Assembly: GCA_963792485.1 (NCBI GenBank)
Contig: CAWBWL010000009.1
Coordinates: 124,001 to 188,000 of the forward strand
Direction of reading: 5' to 3'
Length of the DNA stretch: 64,000 nt
DNA from: JANOYJ01 sp963792485
Lineage (GTDB): Bacteria; Pseudomonadota; Alphaproteobacteria; Rhizobiales; Rhizobiaceae
Shown here: one piece after another, positions 34,280-43,964 of the stretch
How positions within the stretch are numbered: the stretch's first letter is position 1
How the letters are laid out: the number at the start of each line of letters is the position of its first letter
Made by a program: the position numbers and the translations under genes
The notes under the pieces: generated by a model
The model's input: the letters and a program-made list of their open reading frames with translations, nothing else
What the model was told of the DNA's origin: nothing
The model's database searches: none

Positions 34280-35462
34280 ATGCAATCCAATCAAGATCGT
34301 GCGACCTTTGGGCACGTTCTGGCGGCAGCTTTTGTGGCTGGAGTAGTCGCAGTGATCGCTATGGCTAGCTATCTGTGTCTCACAGAGTGGGCGCAAGGAC
34401 GAGGCCCACTGCGGTTTCCGAGTTCATCTTTTGTTCTTCGCACCAATTTTGGGCAGCTTTGCGCTCATTGTCGTAGCGCCCGTGCATTGGTTTGCCACAA
34501 GGTTTCTCGCGAGTTGCGTTGGTGGCATTACTCGGCGAGCCTACTTGCTTCCAATCAGCTTGGTAGCGCTATTCCCATTCGCGCTAAGCAGCGGGTTGAC
34601 CACCAGTTCCACTCCTTTCGATTTCCAAGCACTGGTGATCACACTCGCGACTGGTGTGCCAGCAGCTTTGGCATTTCATGTCGCTGTCTATCGGAAGTCT
34701 CAACCTGCCGGGAGCTGGATGCTGGCGGCGCTTGCCGCTCTTTGGTTGGTCGCGCTGTTGGTCGGTCAATTCGGCGTGCCTTCCACTCAGCGGGTGGACT
34801 CCAGTCCACTTGCGACACGAGATCACGTCCTAATCGCGTGGTATCAAGTCGGGCGAGTTGCAATTCTCGCCTCCGGATTGGCAGGTTTTGCGATTTGGCA
34901 TGCGGGAGCAACCCGCTTGGCAGCAGTTGCGCTCCTCGCCGGTATTGCGCTTCCGCTTTACTTCGTAGGTTGGTATTTTGCTGTTCCCCTGGGCGACGGC
35001 TACGCACGCTTCGACCTCGGACAGCGCATCGTGCATATCGATTCGAAACGTGAACCCTACACCTACGATGGTGGCCTGAATTTCAGTATTGCCGACCTCG
35101 AACCATATCAAATTGCAGGGCGCGCGCAAATCAACAAGACACTGCGCATACAACCTGCAACGGGCCCGCTGCACAAGGATCAGATTTACGGCAAGCTGCT
35201 CGCGCCAGCGCGCGAACAGTGGGGACTCATGTGCTACGACATTGACTTTCGCGGTCGAGCGATAACTATGTGTGGCCAACCTGGGCGGCCCGAAAGTTGG
35301 GCGTCCGAAGTCATAATCGACAGAGGATATATCTTCATCCAGTTCGACCATAACGGGGTGCGGTACGGACTTCATTGTGATGTTAGAGACGCGCCGAACT
35401 GGCGTCTGATCCAACAAGCAGCCATCCGCGCGCTGGACGCTGCCGACTTTAACAATAAGTAG
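34280..35462 (+). CDS. Hypothetical multi-helix membrane protein (one frameshift)
   Basis: A corrected product of about 393 residues from ATG 34280. About six or seven membrane helices are visible (for example VLAAAFVAGVVAVIAMASYL, FAPILGSFALIVV, LPISLVALFPFAL, AALAALWLVALLVG), followed by a soluble C-terminal domain of about 150 residues (LDLGQRIVHI..., CYDIDFRG, VIIDRGYIFIQF). The frame breaks at the TTTT run near 34428, where one extra T must be removed. Composition is less GC-rich than the flanks. Family unknown. Confidence 0.6.
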
Positions 35463-35706
35463 CTTCGTCTGATTAAGGAGGCTATGTCTCCTTTCAACTC
35501 CGTTGCAACACCTTAATCGCCAACCATGCGTCCGTCTTGGTGTCTTTTGATCGCCCGTGGCTGCCAATTGGATGCTCGGGTTTTTAGTCAGCTATTGTTT
35601 GGAATGTTGGAACACCAGCGCCTATGCGAATGACGCTCCTTTGAATGAGGGTAGCAATCTGGAGCCATTCGGGATCAAGTGGCTTTTTGGATTTTTGTGA
35701 TGGCGC
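35463..35706. other. Intergenic part of the probable insertion
   Basis: These 244 bases between the membrane-protein gene and the right direct repeat hold no convincing gene. They contain a small hairpin (AAGGAGGCTATGTCTCCTT, 35475-35493) just after the stop that could end transcription. Confidence 0.4.
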
Positions 35707-36405
35707 TTAAGGCGTCTCGCTCAGCTTCTCATTCTCTGCTCGGTAGTCGAGCACCATTTGCGGATTTACCTCGCCGTCATAGCTTGCGTCCACATCGTAG
35801 GTGGAAAGCACGAACTGTCCGCCTTTCAATATCCACGCCCCGATGGATGAGGCGTCGCCAACGCCGCGCCATTTACTGAGGCTGGCGATCATGGCGCGAT
35901 TGGCATCGACATCGCTGTTGATCAGGATATTGGAGGTTTTCAAGCCAATGACCCTGATGCCCAGCACCTTGCCTTCCGAATCCTCGTTCTCATAATCCAC
36001 ATGAATATCAGGCTCGGCAAAAGCGAGCGGCTGCAATTCGTCAAAACCGTTGCGCAGGAAATAGACCTGGCCGAAATTGTAAGCGCCGCGCGTGCATTCA
36101 AAGCGGAACAGCGTGACGCTACGGTCAGGCGCGTCAGCTTCGTCAGACGTTTGGCGGTATTTCAAATCGAAAACTTCCGGCGCGCGGTTTTCCATCTTGT
36201 CGTCTTCCGATCCGGCGCAGGCTTCCTTGTAAGTCGCCAGAAACGCCTCTTTGGCCCGCGCCGTCCAGTCCACCGCCGCCGAATCGGCCGGCGCCTGTGT
36301 TGCCGGGACCTGTGCCTCCGGTTGCGCCGGCGCAGTATCCTCAGCCAGAGCGGGGATTGCGGCGCAAAGGGCAAGGGCAAGAAGATGCGGCAGGCAGTTT
36401 TTCAT
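35707..36405 (-). CDS. Exported hypothetical protein (DUF1176-like)
   Basis: A 232-residue protein from ATG 36405 with a signal peptide (cleavage near ALA, residue 21) and a Pro/Ala/Gln-rich linker up to about residue 48. The folded part has EACAGSEDDKM, RFECTRGAYNFGQVYFL and GVGDASSIGAW, which recall DUF1176 proteins, whose role is unknown. Confidence in the family is low. Its last codons form the right 27-base repeat. Confidence 0.6.
   Translation of the reverse strand: MKNCLPHLLALALCAAIPALAEDTAPAQPEAQVPATQAPADSAAVDWTARAKEAFLATYKEACAGSEDDKMENRAPEVFDLKYRQTSDEADAPDRSVTLFRFECTRGAYNFGQVYFLRNGFDELQPLAFAEPDIHVDYENEDSEGKVLGIRVIGLKTSNILINSDVDANRAMIASLSKWRGVGDASSIGAWILKGGQFVLSTYDVDASYDGEVNPQMVLDYRAENEKLSETP
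35708..35734. repeat. Right copy of the 27-base direct repeat
   Basis: Same sequence as 34095-34121 except for one base (CTCAGCTT instead of CTCAACTT). Here it is inside the 3' end of the gene at 35707-36405 and so is probably the original copy. Confidence 0.8.
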
Positions 36406-37060
36406 CGGCTCAGACTCGTCGAAGCGTGCAGCGCCAGAATCCTCTGCCAATGCGGCAGGTTAAGGGCGCTGGCTCCATTTAAACCGCAAACTCAGCGCGC
36501 TTTGACAAAGCGAGGATTCAAAAGCGCTTGCCGGTTTCTCCCCGCTATCCACACCCGTCACCCACAATATGTTGAGTTTGCCGGTTAAGGAAAAAACGCG
36601 CTTGACGGGGATAAGCGAGTCATTCCAATAAGGGTCACGTTGCGTTGGTAGCGTGGCCCGGCAGAGTGAGTAGACGGGCTGATTTCCTGGCATTATTGCG
36701 TATTTCAGTCCGGATGCGAAGGCATTCCGGGCGGGGTTTTGGTGCGTCAAAATTCTCGGGCGGGGGCGTTCGAAAATTTGAATTAGGGTTCTGTTAATAC
36801 TATATTTAGTATTTGCCGGGATGATGAACACAAGATACAGCAGATGAGTCCTTGCGGACAGAATCATCAAATTGCGTGTCGGGGCGGGGCTGCCGGTTGA
36901 TGGCTGGCGGATCTGCGTGAAGATGCGGTTGGGGTTTGCGGCGGCTCGTACTGGATGAGCCGGCGTGAAGATATCGGGGCGGAACTTTTGGTCAAAACGT
37001 GAATTGAAACACGGGGCCAAGGGTTACAATATGTAGAAACTTGATAGAGGGACTAGACCT
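36406..37060. other. Long leader region upstream of nrdJ
   Basis: These 655 bases hold no plausible gene. Two palindromic AT-rich sites are noted separately (36796-36813 and 37024-37038). Upstream of the nrdJ start is AGAGGGA, a fair ribosome-binding site. The length is unusual for this gene-dense window and could carry regulatory RNA, but I see no known riboswitch. Confidence 0.4.
36796..36813. promoter_or_regulatory. Possible NrdR-type palindrome
   Basis: AATACTATATTTAGTATT is a near-perfect palindrome about 250 bases upstream of nrdJ, similar in size and AT core to NrdR boxes, which control ribonucleotide reductase genes. A second, weaker site (TTACAATATGTAGAA) lies at 37024-37038. The spacing is not that of the classical paired boxes. 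Confidence 0.35.
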
Positions 37061-40000
37061 ATGCGCATTGAGCGTCGTTTCACCAAGACCGGCCAGTCAG
37101 CCTATGCGGGCCTCGATTTCCGCAAGACGCTGTCGGAAATCAAAAATCCTGATGGCTCGGTGGTGTTCCGCCTGGAAGACATCGATGTTCCCGCGCAGTT
37201 TTCAGCCAAGTTGCCGCCGATATTCTGGCGCAGAAATATTTCCGCAAGGCTGGTGTTCCCGCGCGCCTGAAGAAGGTTGAGGAAACCTTCCGTCCCGTCG
37301 TTCCTGTGGCGCTCGGTGGCCGACGAGGCTGCGCTTGCCGAGCTTCCGGAAGCCGAGCGCTATGGCTCTGAAACCGATGCGCGCCAGGTGTTTGACCGCC
37401 TTGCCGGAACCTGGACCTATTGGGGCTGGAAGGGCGGCTATTTCAAGTCGGAAGAAGACGCCGCCGCGTTCAAGGACGAGCTCGCCTATATGCTCGCCGC
37501 GCAAATGGTCGCGCCGAACTCGCCGCAATGGTTCAACACCGGCCTGCATTGGGCCTATGGCATTGACGGTCCGGGGCAGGGCCATTTTTACGTTGACTAT
37601 GAAGACGGCAAGCTGACCAAGTCCAAGTCGTCCTATGAGCATCCGCAGCCGCATGCCTGCTTCATCCAGTCGGTCGGCGATGACCTCGTCAACGAAGGCG
37701 GCATCATGGATCTGTGGGTGCGCGAAGCGCGCCTGTTCAAATACGGCTCCGGCACCGGCTCCAACTTCTCGCATCTGCGCGGCGAGGGCGAAAAGCTCTC
37801 CGGCGGCGGGCGCTCGTCCGGCCTGATGTCGTTCCTCAAGATCGGCGACCGGGCAGCTGGCGCGATCAAATCCGGCGGCACCACGCGCCGCGCGGCGAAA
37901 ATGGTGGTGGTCGATGCCGATCACCCGGATATCGAGGCCTATATCGACTGGAAGGTGAAGGAGGAGCAGAAGGTTGCCGCGCTCGTCACCGGCTCCAAGA
38001 TCGTCAAGCAGCACCTCAATCGCGGTCATGAAGGCCTGCATCAATTGCGAAGGCCAGGACGATGACTGCTTTGACCCGGCCAAGAACCCGGCGCTGAAGC
38101 GCGAGATCAAGGCGGCGAAGAAGGCCATGGTGCCGGAAAACTTCGTCAAGCGCGTCATCCAGTTGGCCCGCCAGGGTCTGACCGAGGTCGATTTCGACAC
38201 CTATGACACCGACTGGGATTCGGAAGCCTACCTCACCGTCTCCGGCCAGAACTCCAACAATTCCGTCTCGCTTGAAGGACGATTTCCTGCGCGCCGTCGA
38301 AAACGACGGCGACTGGAACCTGATCCGCCGCACCGACGGCAAGGTCTACAAGACGCTGAAGGCGCGGGACCTGTGGGACAAGATCGGCACGCCGCCTGGG
38401 CCTCGGCTGATCCGGGCCTGCACTTCAACACCACGATGAACGACTGGCACACCTGCCCGGCCGCCGGCCCGATCCGCGCGTCGAACCCGTGCTCGGAATA
38501 CATGTTCCTCGACGACACCGCCTGCAATCTCGCCTCGCTGAACCTGCTCCAGTTCAAGGGCGACAGACGGCAAGTTCGAGATCGAGAACTACGAACATGC
38601 CGTGCGGCTGTGGACCATCGTGCTCGAAATCTCGGTGCTGATGGCGCAGTTCCCGTCCAAGGAAATCGCCCGCCTGTCCTATGAATACCGCACGCTCGGC
38701 CTCGGCTTTGCCAATATCGGCGGCCTGCTGATGACCTCCGGCATTCCCTACGATTCAGATGCAGGCCGCGCCATTTGCGGCGCGCTGTCGGCTATCATGA
38801 CCGGCGTTTCCTATGCGACCTCGGCTGAAATGGCGGGCGAGCTTGGCGCGTTCCAGGAATATCCGGCGCAATGCCGACAACATGCTGCGCGTCATCCGCA
38901 ACCACCGCCGCGCCGCCCATGGCGAGAGCGCCGGCTACGAGAAGCTGTCGGTCGATCCGGTGCCATTGCGCGCCAAGGATTGCCCGGATGAGCGCCTCAT
39001 CGTCCATGCCCGCAAGGCCTGGGACAAGGCGATGATCCTCGGCGAGAGCCATGGTTTCCGCAATGCGCAGGTCTCCGTTGTTGCCCCGACCGGCACGATC
39101 GGCCTTGTCATGGATTGCGACACCACCGGCATCGAGCCGGACTTTGCGCTGGTCAAGTTCAAGAAGCTCGCCGGCGGCGGCTATTTCAAGATCATCAACC
39201 GCGCCGTGCCGGAAGCCTTGCGCACGCTCGGCTATTCGCGAAAGCCAGATCGCCGAGATCGAGGCCTATGCCGTCGGCCATGGCAATCTCAACCAGGCTC
39301 CCGGCATCAACCCCGGCTCGCTGAAGGCCAAGGGCTTTACCGACGAGCAGATCGAGACGCGTCAACGCCGCGCTGAAATCCGCCTTCGACATCAAGTTCG
39401 TCTTCAACAAATGGACGCTCGGCGAGGATTTCTGCCGCGATGTGCTCGGCTTCACCGATGCGCAGCTCGACGATTTCGCCTTCGAAATGCTGCCCGCCCT
39501 CGGCTTTTCCAAGAAGGACATCGAGGCCGCCAACATCCACATTTGCGGCGCGATGACGCTGGAAGGCGCGCCGTTCCTGAAGGACGAGCATCTGCCGGTC
39601 TTCGACTGCGCCAATGCCTGCGGCAAGATCGGCAAGCGCTATCTGTCGGTCGAATCGCACATCCGCATGATGGCCGCCTCGCAGCCGTTCATCTCCGGCG
39701 CGATTTCCAAGACCATCAACATGCCGAACGAGGCGACGGTCGAGGATTGCAAGAGCAGCCTATATGCTGTCCTGGAAGCTGGCGCTCAAAGCCAACGCGC
39801 TCTACCGCGACGGCTCCAAGCTGTCGCAGCCGCTGAATTCCTCGCTCATCGCAGATGATGAGGACGAGGATGATGCGGTCGAGGATTTCATCGCCGCAGC
39901 CGATCGCCGCCCGCGCCGTGACGGTCACCGAAAAGATCGTCGAGCGCATTGTCGAGCGCGTCATCCGCGAGCGCGACCGCGAAAAGCTGCCGGGACGCCG

Positions 40001-40846
40001 CAAGGGCTACACCCAGAAGGCCATCGTCGGCGGCCACAAAGTCTATGTGCGCACCGGCGAATATGATGACGGCCGCCTCGGCGAAATCTTCATCGACATG
40101 CACAAGGAGGGCGCCGCCTTCCGCGCCATGATGAACAATTTCGCCATCGCCATCTCGCTCGGCCTGCAATATGGCGTGCCGCTGGAGGAATATGTCGAGG
40201 CCTTCACCTTCACCCGCTTCGAGCCGGCCGGCATGGTGCAGGGCAATGACGCGATCAAGAACGCCACCTCCATTCTCGACTACGTCTTCCGCGAGCTCGC
40301 CGTCTCCTATCTCGGCGCGCCATGATCTCGCCCATGTCGACACGTCGGACTTTTCCAACACCTCGCTCGGCAAAGGCATGCAGGGCGGCGGCGCGGAAGT
40401 CGGCCGTCTCCAAGGGCCTGACGCGCGGCGCAAACCTGAAAGTCGTCTCCGCCAACGCCGAGCCGAAAGGCGCGCTCGGCGGCAGCGCCCCCAAAGCCTC
40501 GTCCCGCCCCGATCGTCAGTCGGCGCATCGGCGCTTGGCGCATCGTCTCCAGTCGTCGATTTCGAAGAAGAAACCAGCCTTCAAACGCGACTACGAGGAG
40601 CGCGCCAAGGAGTTCGTCGAGGAAGTCGAGACGCGAAGAAGCACAGCCCGGTGACCGCCCTGTTCACCGATGACGGCGGCCAGCGCGGCGGCGGAGGCCA
40701 AGAAGGTCGAGGCCGACCGGCGGGCGAAGGCGCGGATGCAGGGCTATACGGGGAATTCGTGCGGGGAGTGCCAGAATTTCACGATGGTGCGGAACGGGAC
40801 TTGTGAGAAGTGCGATACGTGCGGGGCGACGAGCGGGTGTAGCTGA
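37061..40846 (+). CDS. nrdJ: Adenosylcobalamin-dependent (class II) ribonucleotide reductase, multiply frameshifted
   Basis: The B12-dependent enzyme that makes deoxyribonucleotides. The corrected length of about 1,260 residues is normal for the large NrdJ. Landmarks in order: MRIERRFTKTGQSAYAGLDF, ARLFKYGSGTGSNFSHLRGE, NPCSEYMFLDDTACNLASLN, DTTGIEPDFALVKFKKL, DECANACGK-like FDCANACGKIGKRYLSVE, and a zinc-ribbon C-terminus with SCGECQNF and GTCEKCDTCGATSGCS. About sixteen single-base indels, mostly insertions, break the frame (near 37210, 37288, 38021, 38272, 38388, 38565, 38866, 39239, 39360, 39757, 39898, 40318, 40402 and in the last 250 bases). Between breaks the protein is fully conserved. 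Confidence 0.95.
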
Positions 40847-40870
40847 GCCGCTGATCCATCAAGCAAAGGC

Positions 40871-40900
40871 ATTCGGCCCGGGATTTTTCTCGGGCCGAAT
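40871..40900 (+). terminator. Hairpin after nrdJ
   Basis: A perfect 10-bp stem (ATTCGGCCCG with CGGGCCGAAT) and a ten-base loop begins 25 bases past the nrdJ stop. No T-run follows. Confidence 0.6.
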
Positions 40901-40931
40901 AAGTGTAAGGAACAAAGAGAGAATATCTGAA

Positions 40932-41755
40932 ATGGACCTGATTGGCTTCGAAAAAAAACGAGATTCCATGACCCTCACATAACGCCGATTGGCGGCACCC
41001 GAGGTCCATGCGTTCTTTGCAAGAGCTATTCTGATCTAACTGTAAGCCACACACCCCCAAAGAGCGTCGGCAATGATCGCGACTTGTTGGGCAACAGTTA
41101 TCTGGCTTCTGCCAGTTTTGAAGGCGAAGGCCTTCTAAAAAGGAGATTCAAAAATGGGATAAGCTTTCGTACACTTTGCGGTGACTGCAATAGTCGCCTC
41201 GGCGGGTGCGAAGACAAAATCTTGGAAAAATTTTTCGACGACGCGCGGAAAATCCTGTCGAGCAATGTCATATTTCCATCACCGATCACCCGGATAACAA
41301 CAAAACCAAACCTGCTAATTCGCGGAATTTTGGCCCATGTCGCGACTTCAAACGACAGTGGCATGAGAACAACGTTCAGCGACGACGTGAGCAATTTATT
41401 CTTTCGGAAGATTTCAGTGCGTGACTGTCCATGGAATGTGTTTTTCTGGCCTTACATTGGAGATTCACAAACTATAATTCGTGACTTGGGGATGGTAGAT
41501 TTCGTAAGTCATGGGACAGAGGTCGTCCAGGTTCTAAAACTGGCTCCCCTTGGCTTCGTCATGACTTCCAACGTTCGGTTCCGGGGATTGGTGCGGTTAA
41601 ATGCTTGGATAACAAACCATGACGAGGAGGAGCGGGAGGTGCCCTACATATTGTCTCATGGAAAATCACATCCTCATTGGCCAGCCCTCCCAGGCAATAC
41701 GGGCGCGGCGATATTTAGTTCGAAATCAACGAGCGTGATTGCTTCTCCAGTTTGA
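40932..41755 (+). CDS. HNH-like endonuclease family protein (probable frameshift in a poly-A run)
   Basis: Read from ATG 40932 with one A restored in the A8 run at 40947-40954, the N-terminus carries GPCVLCKSYSDLTVSHTPPK, a CxxC pair with a following His as in HNH nucleases. FRTLCGDCNSRLGG supplies the second CxxC pair with the usual Asn. A body of about 200 residues of unknown fold follows. Without the correction, the frame opens only after 40930 with no good start codon; a TTG at 41084 would lose the first zinc pair. Composition is AT-richer than the flanks, so it was probably acquired. Confidence 0.55.
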
Positions 41756-41881
41756 GTTCGGAGATTCAGTGACAGCGCACTTAATGTGCTTCGGCCACAC
41801 AGACCTTCTGTTTGCCCGTTTATTTCAAAAGTGGTAGGTGTGATACTCTGGGATTGGCAACCTTAATATGGTGGTGGCAAG

Positions 41882-42430
41882 ATGGACTGGACAGTTTTCG
41901 TGTCAGGTTGGACAGGCATAGTTGCTGTCATACTATGTACGATTGTGGGACTATGGATGGCATCGGCATCAGCAGTCAGCCACTGGCGAACAAAATCAAT
42001 TGCTTGGGCATCGGTAGCCTTCGCAGGCCTTGGAATTGTTCTTTCGACTGTTAGTAAGTGGACTGAAATCGCTATTAAGTATAACGACTACGAAATTAAG
42101 CTGACAAAAGCCGAAGAGCAAAATCAAATACTACAATCTGCTTCTGCGAAGTTGACTTTGGAAAATCAAAATTTAAATCTTAAATTAGTGCAGTTCGCAA
42201 ATCTAAAGGATGTTATTGAGTCCCGGCCTCAATACGTTCAAGCCGATCAAGCAGCTTGGTCTGCGGCGTTGTCAAGTGGGGGACTTCAAGGGTCGTACGC
42301 GATGGATGCAATCAAGGCGATGGAAGCAGCGGGCTGGGTGGCGGTGAAACCAAACCAAGGAGTTCCACTAGTGTGGGATCCGGCAAAGCCTTGGACGGAC
42401 CTGAATGGAGTGCTTGTTTCGCCAAACTGA
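41882..42430 (+). CDS. Membrane-anchored coiled-coil protein
   Basis: A 182-residue protein with two N-terminal membrane helices (VSGWTGIVAVILCTIVGLW and WASVAFAGLGIVLSTV), then a coiled coil (residues about 75-112, with KLTKAEEQNQILQSASAKLT) and a small C-terminal domain. No family recognised. It lies in the AT-rich accessory stretch; such anchors often occur in defence or phage-derived genes, but nothing here proves it. Confidence 0.6.
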   Translation: MDWTVFVSGWTGIVAVILCTIVGLWMASASAVSHWRTKSIAWASVAFAGLGIVLSTVSKWTEIAIKYNDYEIKLTKAEEQNQILQSASAKLTLENQNLNLKLVQFANLKDVIESRPQYVQADQAAWSAALSSGGLQGSYAMDAIKAMEAAGWVAVKPNQGVPLVWDPAKPWTDLNGVLVSPN

Positions 42431-42571
42431 AATTCAGGAATTGGGGTGACCGCGCCTTTTTCCGCGTCCATCCGCCATCAGCGAACCCGCGCCTCCGCCA
42501 TGCTTGCCGGAGCGGGCGGACCCCCTCACCAGCAAGAACTAAGCCACTCAACGAAGAATTGGAGTAGAAGC

Positions 42572-42790
42572 ATGACCCTGCTTCCAAAAGACCAAGACGA
42601 ATATAATGCAGGATTTCAGCAAGGATTCGACTTTGCAAATATTCACAGTTCGCAGCGGCCAATCCGAACTCTGCCTCGCCCAGTTCGTATGTTGAACCTG
42701 TCGAGATTCGGAGAAGGATTTGTCGATGGGCTAAAGGCAGCCAACTCAAAGCTTATGGTTGGCGAAGTCGATCTATTGGAAGATTTTTGA
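42572..42790 (+). CDS. Small hypothetical protein
   Basis: A 72-residue, largely polar protein from ATG 42572 (MTLLPKDQDEYNAGFQQGFDF). The repeated Gly-Phe pattern (EYNAGFQQGFDFA and GEGFVDGLKAA) suggests two similar short helices. No family recognised. The region just upstream is partly repeat-derived. Confidence 0.45.
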   Translation: MTLLPKDQDEYNAGFQQGFDFANIHSSQRPIRTLPRPVRMLNLSRFGEGFVDGLKAANSKLMVGEVDLLEDF

Positions 42791-42797
42791 AATAACA

Positions 42798-42930
42798 GTG
42801 ACAGTGCATTCAATTCGCGCCGCCGCCGTCAGATTTGCCTCCACCGGCTGACCCCCTCACCATCAAAAACTAAGGCTTAACAAGGGTTAAGCCCAAGTTT
42901 TTGAGTCCTCTCCCACTTCGGGGAGAGGGA
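42798..42930. repeat. Direct repeat copy A (about 130 bases)
   Basis: Starts GTGACAGTGCATTCAATTCG and is repeated, about 80% identical, at 43091-43222. Shared blocks include GCCGCCGCCGTCAGATTTGC and CCCAAGTTTTTGAGTCCTCT. A third, decayed relic is visible near 42510-42555. No coding potential. Confidence 0.8.
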
Positions 42931-42939
42931 CGGTGGAAA

Positions 42940-43060
42940 GACCGGGGACAGGTTAATTTCGGTGACAGTTTACTTAATTCTTCGCAAAGCGGTTGCTCAT
43001 CTGGACGCCTGCGTTGGAAGAATTAAGTAAACTGTCACCGAAATTAATCTGTCCCCGGTC
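42940..43060. repeat. REPIN-like hairpin 3
   Basis: Arms of 43 bases with one mismatch (42940-42982 and 43018-43060). It joins both variant cores seen elsewhere: GACCGGGGACAG at the ends and GGTGACAGTTTACTTAATTC inside. It lies between the two copies of the 130-base direct repeat. Confidence 0.9.
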
Positions 43061-43090
43061 TTGCGCTCCACGCCCCGGGTGAAAAAATTG

Positions 43091-43222
43091 GTGACAGTGC
43101 ATTTAATTCGCGCCGCCGCCGTCAGATTTGCCTGCGCCGGCTGTACCCTCGCTCCATCAAAAACCAAGCCTTAACATGCGCAGCCCCAAGTTTTTGAGTC
43201 CTCTCCCACAAGAATGGGGAGA
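43091..43222. repeat. Direct repeat copy B (about 130 bases)
   Basis: Second copy of the repeat at 42798-42930, starting GTGACAGTGCATTTAATTCG. The short hairpin at its end (CTCTCCCAC...GGGGAGAG) is kept in both copies. Confidence 0.8.
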
Positions 43223-43365
43223 GGCAGCGCGCTGCCGTTTTCGCCACTTCCTGCACCATCGCCCCCGTAGCCGATTTGGCGGGACACAAGGCGTGAGGTT
43301 GTGCTGACGGGCGGGCGCTGATAATTATTGCCGCGAAACAAACGGTCGTCTCACGCCCGCACGTG

Positions 43366-43668
43366 ATGAAACAAATGACTATTTCAAAAGCAACACTCTC
43401 TGAAGCAGAAATTGAGGCCCTGTCGGAAACACCACTGACACAGGAACAGCTGGACTCTTTTCCCCGCCGTCCGCGCGTGTTCATTCTGCGGCGGGCGCTT
43501 GGGCTCACCCAGGAAGAGTTCGCCGCACGCTACGCCATCCCGCTTGGCACGCTGCGCGATTGGGAGCAGGGGCGCAGCGCGCCGGATGCGGCGACGGCGG
43601 CCTATCTGAAAGTCATCGCCGCCGACCCCGCCCGTGTGGCTGAAGTCCTCGGCAAAAGCGCCGCCTGA
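43366..43668 (+). CDS. XRE-type helix-turn-helix protein, probable antitoxin or regulator
   Basis: A protein of about 100 residues with a Cro/CI helix-turn-helix in the second half: VFILRRALGLTQEEFAARYA and IPLGTLRDWEQGRSAPDAAT. The N-terminus MTISKATLSEAEIEALSETP is typical of antitoxin-like proteins that accompany BrnT- or HigB-type toxins. No toxin gene precedes it here. Starts at 43363 (GTG), 43366 or 43375 (ATG) are all possible. Confidence 0.75.
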   Translation: MKQMTISKATLSEAEIEALSETPLTQEQLDSFPRRPRVFILRRALGLTQEEFAARYAIPLGTLRDWEQGRSAPDAATAAYLKVIAADPARVAEVLGKSAA

Positions 43669-43728
43669 GCCCCTTTCCGCCGCCGCTTCAGAGCATATTG
43701 AAACAATCCGCCCATAGGAGCCGACTCC

Positions 43729-43896
43729 ATGCGCTGCGCCATCGTGATCGAAAAGGCTGGCAACAATTACGGAGCCTATGTGCCGGACCTTCCGGGCTGC
43801 ATCGCCACAGGCGACACGGTCGAACATGTCAAAGCCGAAATCCGCGATGCGATCCGGTTTCATATTGAGGGCATGTTTCGTCCGAATGTGATATGA
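43729..43896 (+). CDS. HicB-family antitoxin-like protein
   Basis: A 55-residue protein with the HicB partial RNase H-like fold: MRCAIVIEKAGNNYGAYVPD, LPGCIATGDTVEHV and a closing helix RDAIRFHIEGM. No HicA toxin and no DNA-binding tail is present, so it may be a solitary HicB or have a regulatory role of its own. ATG 43729 is preceded by TAGGAG. Confidence 0.75.
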   Translation: MRCAIVIEKAGNNYGAYVPDLPGCIATGDTVEHVKAEIRDAIRFHIEGMFRPNVI

Positions 43897-43964
43897 TTTC
43901 AGCTGCGGCAACAGACGGCAGACCGCCATTAAAGGGGATGAAATTTTCCGCCTCACACTTTTCT

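Larger units (their letters stand above)
42791..43365. other. Repeat-rich intergenic region
   Basis: This 575-base stretch contains the two direct-repeat copies and hairpin 3 and no gene. It separates the AT-rich accessory genes from the HTH and HicB genes and is probably the scar of repeated insertions. Confidence 0.6.

Noticed and set aside
37061..40846. Fifteen or more short separate genes in this interval
   Set aside because: Joined with single-base corrections they give one continuous NrdJ protein; none makes sense alone.
37061..40846. Programmed ribosomal frameshifting as the cause of nrdJ breaks
   Set aside because: The sites have no common slippery motif and both directions occur; this many programmed events in one bacterial gene is not known.
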